Shown piece after piece: positions 53,154-62,990 of a DNA stretch of 64,000 nt (positions are counted from its first letter, which is position 1; each line of letters opens with the position of its first letter). The notes below the pieces were generated by a model. It saw only the letters and a list, made by a program, of their open reading frames with translations, made no database searches and had not been told where the DNA came from. Origin of the DNA: Streptomyces antimicrobicus (GTDB taxonomy: Bacteria; Actinomycetota; Actinomycetes; Streptomycetales; Streptomycetaceae); assembly GCF_020532625.1 (NCBI RefSeq), contig NZ_JAJAUY010000021.1, forward strand, positions 1-64,000. The letters are read 5' to 3'. A program made the translations under genes and the position numbers.

Positions 53154-54500
53154 ATGACGCCGACAGCACCGGCCCCGGACAGCCATGGGGGCCCCGCCGA
53201 AGACCGTCCGCTGACCCCCGAGGAGCGCGCGGAGTACGACCGACTGCGCAAGTCGGCCGCGGTACGCCACCGGCGCCTGCGGTACACGGGCGCGTCACTC
53301 CTGCTCCTGCTGGCGCTCCTGCTGTCACCGGTCGCCGTGGTGTCGGCATGGCTCGCCAACACCATCTCCGACCAGGACCGTTACGTGCAGACGGTCGCCC
53401 CCCTCGCCGACGACGCCGCGGTGCAGGGCGCGGTCACCGACCGGCTGACCAACCGGGTGGTCTCGAACGTGGACGTCGGCGCGATCACCGACGCACTCCA
53501 GCGCGCGCTGCAGCAGGCCGATGCCCCGCCGGTGGTCGTGGACCGGGCCGAGGCGCTGGAGGGGCCCCTGAAGGGCGCCCTGACCTCGGCGGTGCGCTCC
53601 GTCGTGTCGAAGGTGGTGACGAGCGACCAGTTCGAGACGGTCTGGACCGAGGCCAACCGGCGCGCCCAGGCCGCGGTCGTGAAGGTGCTGACCGGTGAGG
53701 GCGCCGGCGCGGTCCAGGCCAGCGGGGACATGATCGTGCTGGACCTCGGTACCCTGACCGACGAGCTCAAGGCCCGGCTGGTGGACGCCGGCTTCGAGAA
53801 GGCCTCCGTCATCCCGGAGGTGGACAAGCAGATACCGCTGCTCCAGGTCGAGAAGCTCAACCAGGCGCAGGACGCGATGCGGCTGCTGAACGTCCTGGGC
53901 GCGTGGCTGCCCGTCGCGGTGCTCGTGCTGGCGGCCCTGGCCGTCTGGGCCGCTCCCGCCCACCGGGTGTGGCTGCTGGCCACCGCCGTCGGGTTGTTCG
54001 TGATGATGCTCCTGCTGCTCGTCGCGCTGGCCGTGGCCCGGCGGATCTACCTCGATTCCGTGCCGCCGGCCGCCCTGCCCCCGGACGCCGCCGCGGCCGT
54101 GTACGACACGCTGGTGCGCTTCCTGCGGCAGAGCGCCCGCACGCTGCTCGTCCTGTCCGTGGTCACGGCCCTGGCGGCCTACCTCTACGGGCCGGGACGC
54201 GGTGCCCGCGGCGTCCGCAGGACCGCCACCCGGGCCACCGGAGCCGCCGGACGTTCCCTCGAACGCCTCGGGATGCGGACCGGTTCCACGGGCCGGTGGC
54301 TGGACGGGCACCGGGCGTGGACGACCGGTGTGGTGATCGGGGCGGGTGCGCTCGCCCTGCTGCTGTGGAACTACCCGACGCCGGGAGTCGTCGCCCTCGT
54401 CCTCGGGGTCGTCGTCCTCGTGCTGGTCGTCCTGGGCGTGCTCGCGGCGGCGCCGGGCGACACGGCCCGGGCGGGGCGGCGTCCCACCCGGACCGGGTGA
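53154..54500 (+). CDS. Membrane protein with large extracytoplasmic domain, unknown
   Basis: 448 residues. After an acidic cytoplasmic start comes a helix (about 45-68), then roughly 170 residues outside rich in Asp/Ala/Val (SDQDRYVQTVAPLADDAAVQ), then a cluster of four to five helices (about 250-440) and a basic C terminus. This general design is common in actinobacteria but has no known role. ATG 53154 follows GAGGAGGA. Probably in one transcription unit with the next two genes. Confidence 0.75.
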   Translation: MTPTAPAPDSHGGPAEDRPLTPEERAEYDRLRKSAAVRHRRLRYTGASLLLLLALLLSPVAVVSAWLANTISDQDRYVQTVAPLADDAAVQGAVTDRLTNRVVSNVDVGAITDALQRALQQADAPPVVVDRAEALEGPLKGALTSAVRSVVSKVVTSDQFETVWTEANRRAQAAVVKVLTGEGAGAVQASGDMIVLDLGTLTDELKARLVDAGFEKASVIPEVDKQIPLLQVEKLNQAQDAMRLLNVLGAWLPVAVLVLAALAVWAAPAHRVWLLATAVGLFVMMLLLLVALAVARRIYLDSVPPAALPPDAAAAVYDTLVRFLRQSARTLLVLSVVTALAAYLYGPGRGARGVRRTATRATGAAGRSLERLGMRTGSTGRWLDGHRAWTTGVVIGAGALALLLWNYPTPGVVALVLGVVVLVLVVLGVLAAAPGDTARAGRRPTRTG

Positions 54501-54586
54501 TGCGGGCGGGAGGCGGACGGTGGAGTGTGGAGTACGCCAAGCACAGGCCTCCCCGGACCGGGGCGGGCCGTCCGACGGAGGCGAAG

Positions 54587-54988
54587 ATGGACGACTATCC
54601 GCTGCTCAACGCGTTCCTCACGATGCTCTGGTTCTTCCTGTGGATCATGTGGTTCATGCTCCTCTTCAAGATCATCACGGATGTCTTCCGGGACGACAGC
54701 CTGGGGGGCTGGGCCAAGGCGGGATGGACGGTCTTCGTCTGCCTCCTGCCCTTCCTCGGCTGCTTCGTGTACCTCCTCGCCCGAGGGCGCGGTATGGGTG
54801 AACGCGACGTCAGCCAGATGCGCCGGCAGGAGCAGGCCTTCCGCGCGTACGTCCAGTCGGCCGTCGAGACCGACACGCCGAGGGCGACGGTCGACGAGCT
54901 CTCCCGGCTGGCGGCGCTGCGCGACCACGGCGACCTGAGCCCGGCCGAGTACGAGCAGGCCAAGACGAAGGTCCTGGCATCCCACTGA
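54587..54988 (+). CDS. Small membrane protein with PLD-N-like and SHOCT ends
   Basis: 133 residues. Two N-terminal helices (about 8-30 and 45-65: WFFLWIMWFMLLFKIITDVF) with the W-x-x-F layout of the phospholipase D-nuclease N-terminal domain. The C terminus LAALRDHGDLSPAEYEQAKT-KVL is a SHOCT motif, seen in short membrane-associated proteins. Role unknown. ATG 54587 follows GGAGGCGAAG; its stop overlaps the next start (TGATG). Confidence 0.82.
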   Translation: MDDYPLLNAFLTMLWFFLWIMWFMLLFKIITDVFRDDSLGGWAKAGWTVFVCLLPFLGCFVYLLARGRGMGERDVSQMRRQEQAFRAYVQSAVETDTPRATVDELSRLAALRDHGDLSPAEYEQAKTKVLASH

Positions 54989-56007
54989 TGACAGGGCAGG
55001 ACGCCCGGACCGGCCGCCGCGTCCGACGGGAACGGCGGCGGCCCGGGGGACGCCAGGGCACGGCGGCCGAGCCCGACGGAGCGCCCGAGGTCCTCCTGCG
55101 AGCGGCCCTGCGCGAGCCGGGCCGGCTGCCCGAACTGCTCGCGGGCTTCGCGGTACGGCACACCGGACCGCGAGCCGCGCGCAGCGTGGCGCGGCTGCGC
55201 GCCGAGCGGCCCGACGCGGACGTCCCCTCGCTCGGCGCGGACGTGGTCGCACGCGGCGTCCGCAGGACGATCACCGAGGGCGCCTTCGTCGGCGGCCCCT
55301 TCGTGGTCTTCATCCCGGTCGCGTTCTGCGCGGCGCTGCTGAGCCAGGCGCGGACGATGCTGGAGCTGGCGGCGGTGGCCGGACGCGACCCCACCGCTCC
55401 GCGGCGCGCGGCCGAACTCCTGGTGCTCCAAGGCGTCCACCCGGACGCCGACACCGCGGAGCGCGCGCTGGAGGCGTACGCGCAGGAGGACCGACGCAGC
55501 CCCGAGCAGCCGGCCCGGGGGAGGATCTCCGCCCTGACGGCCCTGACGCTCCGCATGGCCAAACTGCTCGGCCTGATGACCCCGCGCGGGGCGGACACCG
55601 CGCCGCCGGCGCGGGAGCGGCTGGCCACCACGGGCCGTTGGGCGCTCCTGGGCGCCACGTTCCTCGTGGGCACCGTGGCCCCGCTGGTCTGGCTGCCGTA
55701 CATGGCGGTGTCGTACCGCAGGTCGACCCGCGAGGTGCTCGCCCGGGCCGCGGGGTACTACCTGACCGACACGCCGCTGCCGCCGCAGCGCGCCGGCCGG
55801 TCCCGGCTGGACCCCGGGATGCTGGCCGCGGCCGTGCGAGCCGTGGGGTTCCTGGTGCTGCCGGCGCTGCTGGTGGTGCTCCTGTACGTCGTCGACCTCC
55901 GGCTGGCCGGCAGCGTGTGGCCGGTCGTGCTCCTCACGCTGGCCGCGGCCTCGGTCGTGGCGGGCGCCGTGTGGCACCTCCGGCGGCGCCGCCGCGCACC
56001 GGACTGA
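54988..56007 (+). CDS. Membrane protein of unknown function
   Basis: 339 residues. A basic disordered N terminus (to about 35) is followed by a soluble helical part and hydrophobic segments at about 98-118, 212-235, 275-297 and 306-327, ending RRRRRAPD. FVGGPFVVFIPVAFCAALLS and YRRSTREVLARAAGYYLTDT are notable. I do not recognise the family. Starts at the ATG overlapping the previous stop, so translationally coupled. Confidence 0.72.
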   Translation: MTGQDARTGRRVRRERRRPGGRQGTAAEPDGAPEVLLRAALREPGRLPELLAGFAVRHTGPRAARSVARLRAERPDADVPSLGADVVARGVRRTITEGAFVGGPFVVFIPVAFCAALLSQARTMLELAAVAGRDPTAPRRAAELLVLQGVHPDADTAERALEAYAQEDRRSPEQPARGRISALTALTLRMAKLLGLMTPRGADTAPPARERLATTGRWALLGATFLVGTVAPLVWLPYMAVSYRRSTREVLARAAGYYLTDTPLPPQRAGRSRLDPGMLAAAVRAVGFLVLPALLVVLLYVVDLRLAGSVWPVVLLTLAAASVVAGAVWHLRRRRRAPD

Positions 56008-56011
56008 TCGC

Positions 56012-56057
56012 TGCCCCCGCCGGTGTGCCCGGCGGGGGCATGTGCCCGGCGGGGGCA
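56012..56057. terminator. Convergent hairpin with duplicated arm
   Basis: TGCCCCCGCCGG (56012-56023) pairs with CCGGCGGGGGCA at 56029-56040, and the same arm recurs at 56046-56057, giving two alternative hairpins. It lies between convergent genes. Confidence 0.75.
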
Positions 56058-56107
56058 GCGGCACACGGGGCGCCCCCGGGGCGCCGGCCTGACGCCGGCG
56101 CGGCGGA

Positions 56108-56473
56108 TCATCCGCGTTTCGCGGTGGACCGTCCGGCTCCGGTCGTCGCCGTGGCCTTCCGGGTCCGCGTGGGGCGCGCCGTCCGCGTCGGGGCCTGCTC
56201 CGGCCCGTCGGCGGTGTCCCGGGCGGGGGCGGCGGCCTTCCCGGGACGGCCGATGCTCCACTTCAGCTCGATCTCCAGCTCGATCTCGTCGCCGGACACC
56301 TCGATCTCCACCTCGCTGCGGAGTTCGTCGGGAACCCGCAGGTTCAACACCCCCGCGCCCAGGTCGACCTCGGCCTTCCCGCCCTCCCCGAGGGCCTGGG
56401 CGAGGCTTTTGAGCAGATCGGCGGCTTCGGCACGGGACAGCGAACGCTTCTGCTCGAACTTCAGGTCCGACAT
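56108..56473 (-). CDS. Amphi-Trp domain protein
   Basis: 121 residues: SDLKFEQKRSLSRAEAADLL, LGEGGKAEVDLG and VEIEVSGDEIELEIELKWSI match the small amphi-Trp family, named for a conserved Trp in an amphipathic strand; the function is not known. The tail is basic, Thr/Arg/Lys-rich. ATG 56473; the MFS gene ends 14 bp upstream, so probably one transcript. Confidence 0.85.
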   Translation of the reverse strand: MSDLKFEQKRSLSRAEAADLLKSLAQALGEGGKAEVDLGAGVLNLRVPDELRSEVEIEVSGDEIELEIELKWSIGRPGKAAAPARDTADGPEQAPTRTARPTRTRKATATTGAGRSTAKRG

Positions 56474-56486
56474 GATGTCCTCCAGG

Positions 56487-58088
56487 TCAGGCGACGGGGG
56501 TGGGGCCGGCCGGCTTCCCGGCGTGCTCGGCGGGCAGCCGGCGGGTGAAGGGGAGGCAGCACAAGGTGATGGCGCCGACCGCCAGGACGGCCGCCTTGAG
56601 ACCGGCGATCTGCGCCTGCGCGTAGTCGTCCACGTACGCCTCGGCTTCGGCCGCAGGGACGCCGGCCTGCTGCGTGGCCGCCCGGACCTGGTCGGTGGAC
56701 AGGAAGCTGATCCCTTCCTGGACGGCGACGCCGGTCTGCTGCCGGACGGCGTCGGAGATCATGGGGTTCTCCTCGATCTGCCGCACGAAGACGCCCGCGA
56801 GGGCGACGATCAGCACCGATCCGATGAGGGCGGTTCCCAGCGACGAGCCCAGGTTCTGCGCCGTGTACTGGAGGCCGCCGGCTTCGCTGCGCCGCCCTTC
56901 CTCGACGCTGGACTGCACCACGTTGCCCAGTTGCGACGCCAGCAGGCCCATGCCGATGCCGAGCACGGCCATCGCGCAGGCGAAGGAGGCGTCGTCGAGC
57001 TCCGGCCGGACCGTCGCCAGCAGCCAGACGATGGCGGCGCACAGGACCAGCAGGCCCGCCCGTACCACCGTCCGCGGGCTTGCCACCCGCCCGAGGAGGG
57101 GCCCGCTGAGGGCCGAGAGGAACATCGTCACCGAGACCGGCAGCAGCCGCAGTCCCGTCTCGAAGGCGTCGAGCCCCTGCACGATCTGGAGGTAGAGGGG
57201 GATGACGAAGAACAGGCCGAGCAGGACGAGGTTCTGACCGAGCAGCAGGGTCAGCCCGGCGCGCAGCGAGGGGATGGCGAACAAGGAGAAGCTCACCAGC
57301 GGGTCGCCTCCCCGGGATTCGCGGCGCCGCTCCCACACCCGGAACAGCCACAGCAGCACGCCGCCCGCGGCCGCGACGAACAGGGTCGGGGCGAAGCCGA
57401 AGACGGTGAACGGGGCGTCCTTGGGCCGCACCCACCCCCAGGTCGAGCTCTGCAGGACGCCGAGCACCACGCAGCCCAGGCCGAGGGCGGACAGGACGGC
57501 GCCGCCGGCGTCGAGGAGGGGCGGGCGGGCCGGTCGCGGGGGCTCGCTGATCCAGCGCACCACGCAGAGCAGGGCCAGCACGATCACGACTTCCCCGGCG
57601 AAGACGACCCGCCAGGTCAAGTACGTGGTGACCCAGCCGCCCAGCAGCGGGCCGACGGCGATGCCCGCCCCCGCCAGCCCGCCGATGACGCCGTAGGCGA
57701 CGGCCCGTTCCCGGCCCTGGTACGCGCCGGCGACGAGGGCCGCGAGGGCGGGGAGGACCAGGCCCGCGCCCAGGCCCTCGATGACCGACCAGCCCAGCGT
57801 GAGGACCCACAGCTCGGGCGCGAGGGCGGTCAGGGCGGAACCGACGCCGTAGATGCAGAGCCCCACGGTGAACGCACGGCGGCGCCCGATCATGTCGCCG
57901 ATCTTGCCGCCGGTGATCATGAACGCGGCCATGACCAGCGTGTAGAGCGTGATCACTGCCTGGATGGCGGTCACGTCGGTGTCGAAGTCCTGGACCAGGG
58001 CGCTGATGGAGACGTTCATGACCGAGGTGTCCAGCACCATCAGGAACTGCGCGGTGCCGAGCACCAGAAGAGCCCGCCATCGTCCCAC
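56487..58088 (-). CDS. MFS drug-efflux transporter, DHA2 (14-helix) type
   Basis: 533 residues with about 14 hydrophobic helices. VLDTSVMNVSISAL in helix 1, GGKIGDMIGRRRAF in loop 2-3 (motif A) and GLAGAGIAVGPLLGGWVTTY (motif C) mark the proton-driven DHA2 family (EmrB/QacA-like). An acidic stretch before the last helix (about 440-490) is typical. GTG 58088 is preferred because AAAGGTGG lies just upstream; an ATG at 58169 in the same frame adds 27 residues but has no ribosome site. Substrate unknown. Confidence 0.88.
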   Translation of the reverse strand: MGRWRALLVLGTAQFLMVLDTSVMNVSISALVQDFDTDVTAIQAVITLYTLVMAAFMITGGKIGDMIGRRRAFTVGLCIYGVGSALTALAPELWVLTLGWSVIEGLGAGLVLPALAALVAGAYQGRERAVAYGVIGGLAGAGIAVGPLLGGWVTTYLTWRVVFAGEVVIVLALLCVVRWISEPPRPARPPLLDAGGAVLSALGLGCVVLGVLQSSTWGWVRPKDAPFTVFGFAPTLFVAAAGGVLLWLFRVWERRRESRGGDPLVSFSLFAIPSLRAGLTLLLGQNLVLLGLFFVIPLYLQIVQGLDAFETGLRLLPVSVTMFLSALSGPLLGRVASPRTVVRAGLLVLCAAIVWLLATVRPELDDASFACAMAVLGIGMGLLASQLGNVVQSSVEEGRRSEAGGLQYTAQNLGSSLGTALIGSVLIVALAGVFVRQIEENPMISDAVRQQTGVAVQEGISFLSTDQVRAATQQAGVPAAEAEAYVDDYAQAQIAGLKAAVLAVGAITLCCLPFTRRLPAEHAGKPAGPTPVA

Positions 58089-58254
58089 TGCGCCACCTTT
58101 CCGCCCGGCCTGCAGGCCCGGGGCCGAGCCGACGTCTGCCGGTGCGTGCCGGCGCCCGCTGATCACCATAAGCAGGCCCGGGCCGCTCCCGGCTGATTCG
58201 CGGACCGCCGGGCGAAGATGTCAGCCGCCCGGTCCTGACCGGCCCGGCCCGCGC

Positions 58255-59664
58255 TCAGCCGTCCGCCGAGGGCACCCGGCCGGTCCGGGCCGCCTCGACG
58301 AGCGCGTCGTAGTCCCGCTGGTTCCGGTCGGCGTACGCCTCGGCGAAATCGGCGAGGGCCCGGTCGAAGGCGTCCCCCGTGCCGAGGTAGGCGGTGACGG
58401 CGATGGGGTCGCCGGAGCGCGCGTGGGCGCGGGCCAGGGAGGAACCGCAGGCCCGGGCGAGCAGCCGCAAGCCCTCCGGGCGCACCGCGTCCGCGGGGAA
58501 GGAGCCCTTCCAGTCGAGCAGTTGCCTGACGTAGAAGTCGCGGCTGCGGCCGTCGAGGCCGGTGGCGCGCTGCCAGCCGAGGAAGATGTCGCCGGCCGCC
58601 TGCATCAGCCGTTGGCCGGCCACGACCCGCCGTCCCTCGTTGTCGTACGGGACGGCCGCGACGTGGTCCGCGAGGACCGACGGTCCGGCCTCCTTCGCCT
58701 GGAGCAGCAGCGGGTCGCCCTCGTCCCGTCCCACCAACAGGACGATCCAGCAGCGGGTGCCCACACTCCCGACGCCGACCACCTTGCGTGCCACGTCGAC
58801 CACGCGGAACCGCGCGAGGAGCTGTCGGCACTCGGGGGACAGCGTGGCGGCGTAGTCGTCGAGGAGGCCGTGCACCCGGGTGTCCTGGTCCGTTCCCGCG
58901 GACTCTCCCAGCAGATCGGCCAGCGGGACCACCAGGGGCGGGTCGGCCACGATGCGCAACCGCCCGTCGACCCGGCGCGCGAGCTTGGCACAGGCCTGGA
59001 TGTGGTCCCGCGAGAGGGCCTTGCCGATGACGTGATCGGTCCGGCGCAGGACGCGCCGGCCGCCCTCGGCGGCGATGGCGCGCAGGTCGTGGACGTCGTC
59101 CCGGGCGTACCAGATGTCCAGGACGCGCATGTCGGCGAAGCGCCGCATCCGCAGCCGGTAGGCCGACACGGCCTCCAGGACGGCCGCGGCGCGTTCCCGC
59201 GCCGAGAACCCGTTCTCGCGGCCGGCGACGGCGAGGCTGGCGGCGAGCCGTTTGACGTCCCACTCGAAAGGACCCGGGTACGTCTCGTCGAAGTCGTTCA
59301 CGTCGAAGACGAGGGAGCGCTCGGGGGAGGCGAAGAGGCCGAAGTTCATGACGTGTGCGTCGCCGCACAGCTGTGCCGTCAGACCGGTGTGGGGTCCCGC
59401 GCCGAGGTCGGCGGCCATGACGGCGGCGGCGCCGCGGTAGAAGTGGAAGGGTGACTGGAGCATGCGGCCGTAGCGGATCGGCAGCAGTTCCTGCACCCGC
59501 GCGGCGGACTCCTCCGCCAGGATCCGCACCGGGTCCTGCCTGGCACTGCCCGGGCCGAGCAGAGCCTGTTCCGAGCGCCGCACCCTGGCGCGCGCCGCCT
59601 TCCCCCGGCGTGCGCGGGCGGCCGGGGTCAGCGCGGAGTCCTGGACGGTGACGGGCTCGGTCAT
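58255..59664 (-). CDS. DUF2252 family protein
   Basis: 469 residues: RMLQSPFHFYRGAAAVMAAD, QLCGDAHVMNFGLFASPERS and LVFDVNDFDETYPGPFEWDV are the signature blocks. The GDAHxxNFG and DxNDFD motifs resemble the catalytic and metal loops of kinase-like (APH/HSK2) phosphotransferases, so a small-molecule kinase activity is possible; this is inference. ATG 59664 follows GAGGAGG. A 65-residue gene lies 37 bp upstream on the same strand. Confidence 0.87.
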   Translation of the reverse strand: MTEPVTVQDSALTPAARARRGKAARARVRRSEQALLGPGSARQDPVRILAEESAARVQELLPIRYGRMLQSPFHFYRGAAAVMAADLGAGPHTGLTAQLCGDAHVMNFGLFASPERSLVFDVNDFDETYPGPFEWDVKRLAASLAVAGRENGFSARERAAAVLEAVSAYRLRMRRFADMRVLDIWYARDDVHDLRAIAAEGGRRVLRRTDHVIGKALSRDHIQACAKLARRVDGRLRIVADPPLVVPLADLLGESAGTDQDTRVHGLLDDYAATLSPECRQLLARFRVVDVARKVVGVGSVGTRCWIVLLVGRDEGDPLLLQAKEAGPSVLADHVAAVPYDNEGRRVVAGQRLMQAAGDIFLGWQRATGLDGRSRDFYVRQLLDWKGSFPADAVRPEGLRLLARACGSSLARAHARSGDPIAVTAYLGTGDAFDRALADFAEAYADRNQRDYDALVEAARTGRVPSADG

Positions 59665-59701
59665 CGTGCCGCCTCCTCTCGCGTCTGCCCGCCCCGACGT
59701 C

Positions 59702-59899
59702 TCAGTCGGGCAGGCGTCGCATCTCCTCGATGTGCAGGCCCAGGTCGCGGAAGCGCGCCAACAGGCCGTACAGGTGCGCCTCGTCCGTGACGGTGCCGAA
59801 GAAACGGGTGTCGCGGGGCGCCAGGTGGTGGTCCAGTTCGGGAAAGGCGCGCGACAGCGTTTCGGACACGGAGCCCTCGATCCGGAATTCGTAGCGCAT
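59702..59899 (-). CDS. Small hypothetical protein upstream of the DUF2252 gene
   Basis: 65 residues: RYEFRIEGSVSETLSRAFPE and LGLHIEEMRRLPD. A compact alpha/beta protein of a type common in actinobacteria, with no known function. The start ATG 59899 has GGAGGGAGG (minus strand) within 15 nt. The position suggests co-transcription with the DUF2252 gene. Confidence 0.75.
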   Translation of the reverse strand: MRYEFRIEGSVSETLSRAFPELDHHLAPRDTRFFGTVTDEAHLYGLLARFRDLGLHIEEMRRLPD

Positions 59900-60024
59900 G
59901 GCCGGCGTCCTCCCTCCCCGTCCGACGGGGCCCGGTCCGGGCCGTTGCCTCCATGCTGACCGGACGCGCTCTCCCGTACCTCACCCGCGGCAGGTGAGGG
60001 GCCGCGCCACCTCACCCGGCGCGG

Positions 60025-62628
60025 TCACAGCATGTGCAGCTCGCGTGCGCGTTCCACGGCGTCCCGCCGGCGGGACGCGCCCAGCTTGTGGTACGCGGAG
60101 CGCAGATGCGTCTTGACCGTGTTCACGGACAGTCCCAGCTCCGCGGCCGCCTCTTCCGTGGACAGCATCCGGGCCACTTGCTGGAGCACCTCCCGCTCAC
60201 GGGGGCTCAGCGCTTCGACGACGACGGCACCGGGGCGGGACGGCTCCGCCGTGACCCACGCGCAGGAGCTGCTGCGACCGTCGAGGCCGCGCAGGAGGTG
60301 CCGTACCCACGGGCCGGCCTCGGTGAAGGGACGCCGGAGCAGTTCGCGGCGGGCGAGGTCGAGGGCCTGAACGAAGCGGTCGCGCGCGGCCGGCTCGTCA
60401 CCCTCCAGCAGGGTGTGGTGGGCGCGCAGCAGCGCCAGCCGTACCCGGTCCGGGAGGGTGGCGTCCTCGGCGCCCTCGATCTCGGCGACCAGGTGGAGGG
60501 CCTGCCGCGCGTCCCCGGCGGCGAGGTGCGCCTCGGCGAGGAGGACCGTGCGCGAGGGCGGGCCGACCGGAACCTCCTCCAGGACGCGGACCGCCGTGCC
60601 GGGGTCACCGCGAGCCAGCGCGGCCGTGGCGCGTGCTTCGGCCAGACTCCCCGCCGCTTCGGAGCCGACTGCCGGGGTGAGGGCGTCGAGCAGGTCCAGC
60701 GCGTCCTGCGCCTGGCCCCGCGAGGTCGCCAGCCGCGAGCGCAGGACCAGCCGCTCCGTCGCGAGGTCCGGGTCCCGGCAGGTGTCCGGGAGCTGTTCGC
60801 AGCGGTCCAGCTCGGTCGCCGCCGTCAGGAGCTCCGCGCGTTCCAGGGCCACGGCGGCCAGGGCCAGACCGGCGGCGCCCGACCGGTGGGCGTCGGGGAC
60901 GCTGTGCCGGTCGGCGACGTCCAAGGACGCCGTCGCGTGGTCCTGGGCGCGTGCCAGGGCACCGGCCGCCGCGTCGGCCAGGCCCAGCCGCCCCAGGCAC
61001 CGGTGGCGGAGCAGGACCGTCGTGTCGCCGGTGCAGGCCCGTACCGCCTCGTCCAGTCCTTCCCGGGCCGCTTGCAGCTCCCCGGCGCGCCGACGGACGC
61101 ACGCCAGCCCGTAGAGCCGCAGCGGTTCGATCTCGGGGTGGCGGCGCCGTTCCTCGGGCGGCAGGTGCGCCATGAGGGCCGCGACCCTGCGTGCCTGCGT
61201 GTCGTCGGCACCGGCGGGAGCGGACAGGAGCCCCAGCAGGGCGGCCGTGAGCCGGCCGGAGCGTTCCGGCGGCCGGCCGGGGGGCTCGGCCCGGCGCTCG
61301 GCCCGGCGCTCGGCCCGCGCGAGCCAGGAGCGGCATCCGGAGGTGTCGTGGCGGGTCAGGCAGCAGGCGGCGGCGACCAGCGCCGGAGCGGGGCCGGGGG
61401 TGGCGGCGGGCATGCGCGCGAAGGTGTCGGCCGAGGGGGAGGCACCGGGGTCGACGACCATGGGGGCGACCATCAGGTGCTCGACGGTCCTGGCCGCCGC
61501 CCAGGCCCAGTCGCCCCCGGCCGCGGCCTCGGTCACCGCTTCGGCCGTCCGGCCCCGCTCGACGTACCAGCGCGCCGCGGTGCGGTGCAGCCAGGGCTCC
61601 AGCCCGGGCTGCCGGCTGCGCAGATGGGCGCGCAGGACCTCCGCGAACAGCGGATGGAAGCGGTACCAGCGGGGGCTGGCGAGAGGCTCCACGAAGGCGT
61701 GGCGCAGCACCAGGTCCTGCAGGACCTGCTCGGAGTCCTCCCGTCCGGTCAGGGCGGTGGCCAGCTCGGGATGGACCGGGTTCAGGACGGCCGTGCGCAG
61801 CAGGAGCTCGCGGGAGGCGGCCGGCTGGGTGGCCAGGACCTCCGTCAGGAGGTAGTCGGAGACGGCTTGCTCCGACGCCCCGAAGCAGCGGGCGAACCCG
61901 GCGGGGTCGTCGGACCGGGTCATGGCCAGGGCGCACAACCGCAACCCGGCCGCCCAGCCTTCGGTGCGCCGCAGCAGGAGCTCCACCACACCGTCGTCCA
62001 CGGTGAGTCCCTGGCCCCGCAGGAGCTGGGCCGCCTCGCCGCGGGTGAAGGCGAGGTCGCGTTCGCGGATCTCGTGGACCAGGCCTTCCGCCCGGTAGCG
62101 GTGGAGCGGCAGGGCAGGGTCCTCCCGCGAGATGAGGACCAGGTGCAGCGCCGGACCGGCGTGCTCCACGAGGAACCGCAGATCGCGGTGCACGCCCGCG
62201 CCGGGTATCCGGTCGAGGCCGTCGACGACCAGCACCACCGGGGTCCGCAGGCGTTCGAGCAACGACGCCAGGCGCACCAGGAGGCCGCGGGCCACGGCGT
62301 CCGTGCGGACGGGCCGGCCCAGGTCGGCGTCCGCCAGCACGCCGTGGCGCCGCAGGCCCTCGACGAGGTAGGCCCAGAACACGCCCGGGGTGTCGTCCTC
62401 GTCCACCCTCACCCAGACCACGGGGGCGGTCGTCTGCCGTGCGGCAGCCCACGACGCCACGAGGGCCGTCTTGCCGAACCCGGCCCCTCCGGCGACCAGC
62501 GTCAGCGGTCCCTCCGTGCCGGAGGCGAGTCGTCTCATGAGGCGCTGCCGCCGGACGAGACCGGGGGCCTGGTGGGGCACGGCCAGTTTCGTGGCCAGCA
62601 GCGGATCTTCCACAAGGGGCGTGCTCAT
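60025..62628 (-). CDS. MalT-like LuxR-family regulator
   Basis: 867 residues. Walker A GGAGFGKT is at 47-54 with TKLAVP at the start (MalT-type STAND ATPase), then arm and TPR-like repeats (about 340-780), and a C-terminal LuxR helix-turn-helix (about 805-865: LSPREREVLQQVARMLSTEE, SVNTVKTHLRSAYHKLGASR). ATP plus an inducer would drive DNA binding; targets unknown. A short coding repeat gives RAERRAERRAE near residue 440. ATG 62628 follows a CAGGTG site. The downstream gene is 126 bp away. Confidence 0.9.
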   Translation of the reverse strand: MSTPLVEDPLLATKLAVPHQAPGLVRRQRLMRRLASGTEGPLTLVAGGAGFGKTALVASWAAARQTTAPVVWVRVDEDDTPGVFWAYLVEGLRRHGVLADADLGRPVRTDAVARGLLVRLASLLERLRTPVVLVVDGLDRIPGAGVHRDLRFLVEHAGPALHLVLISREDPALPLHRYRAEGLVHEIRERDLAFTRGEAAQLLRGQGLTVDDGVVELLLRRTEGWAAGLRLCALAMTRSDDPAGFARCFGASEQAVSDYLLTEVLATQPAASRELLLRTAVLNPVHPELATALTGREDSEQVLQDLVLRHAFVEPLASPRWYRFHPLFAEVLRAHLRSRQPGLEPWLHRTAARWYVERGRTAEAVTEAAAGGDWAWAAARTVEHLMVAPMVVDPGASPSADTFARMPAATPGPAPALVAAACCLTRHDTSGCRSWLARAERRAERRAEPPGRPPERSGRLTAALLGLLSAPAGADDTQARRVAALMAHLPPEERRRHPEIEPLRLYGLACVRRRAGELQAAREGLDEAVRACTGDTTVLLRHRCLGRLGLADAAAGALARAQDHATASLDVADRHSVPDAHRSGAAGLALAAVALERAELLTAATELDRCEQLPDTCRDPDLATERLVLRSRLATSRGQAQDALDLLDALTPAVGSEAAGSLAEARATAALARGDPGTAVRVLEEVPVGPPSRTVLLAEAHLAAGDARQALHLVAEIEGAEDATLPDRVRLALLRAHHTLLEGDEPAARDRFVQALDLARRELLRRPFTEAGPWVRHLLRGLDGRSSSCAWVTAEPSRPGAVVVEALSPREREVLQQVARMLSTEEAAAELGLSVNTVKTHLRSAYHKLGASRRRDAVERARELHML

Positions 62629-62990
62629 GTGTCACCTGCCGGGTCGGGCTCACTCGGTCGCCCGACCTCTCCATGGTCACGGGGAGCCGTCTTGATCGCC
62701 ACGCCTGCCCTCGCCCGGCGCGGGCGACGCGGGCGGGACCGGGTCGGTCGCAGGCCCCCGGGCGGGGCTGCGGACGCGGCCCCCGACGCGCCCCCGTGCG
62801 CGCCCCGGGGTGTGCGCTGCGGGCGCATTCGGGCTGTCGTGCGAGCGCTCCTTCGCCAGCGGGAAGCACCCCGGTGAAGTTCCCCGACTGGGCGTCCAGG
62901 GCGGGATCGCGCGGTCTAGCGTGGGTATCCGGTGATCAACACCGGGCCTCGGCACCAGAGGGGTCCGGGACCCACGTACCGAGGACGCCG

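Noticed and set aside
55638..58196. Plus-strand open frame of 852 codons over the amphi-Trp and MFS genes
   Set aside because: Antisense shadow; the minus strand has clear MFS motifs and helices.
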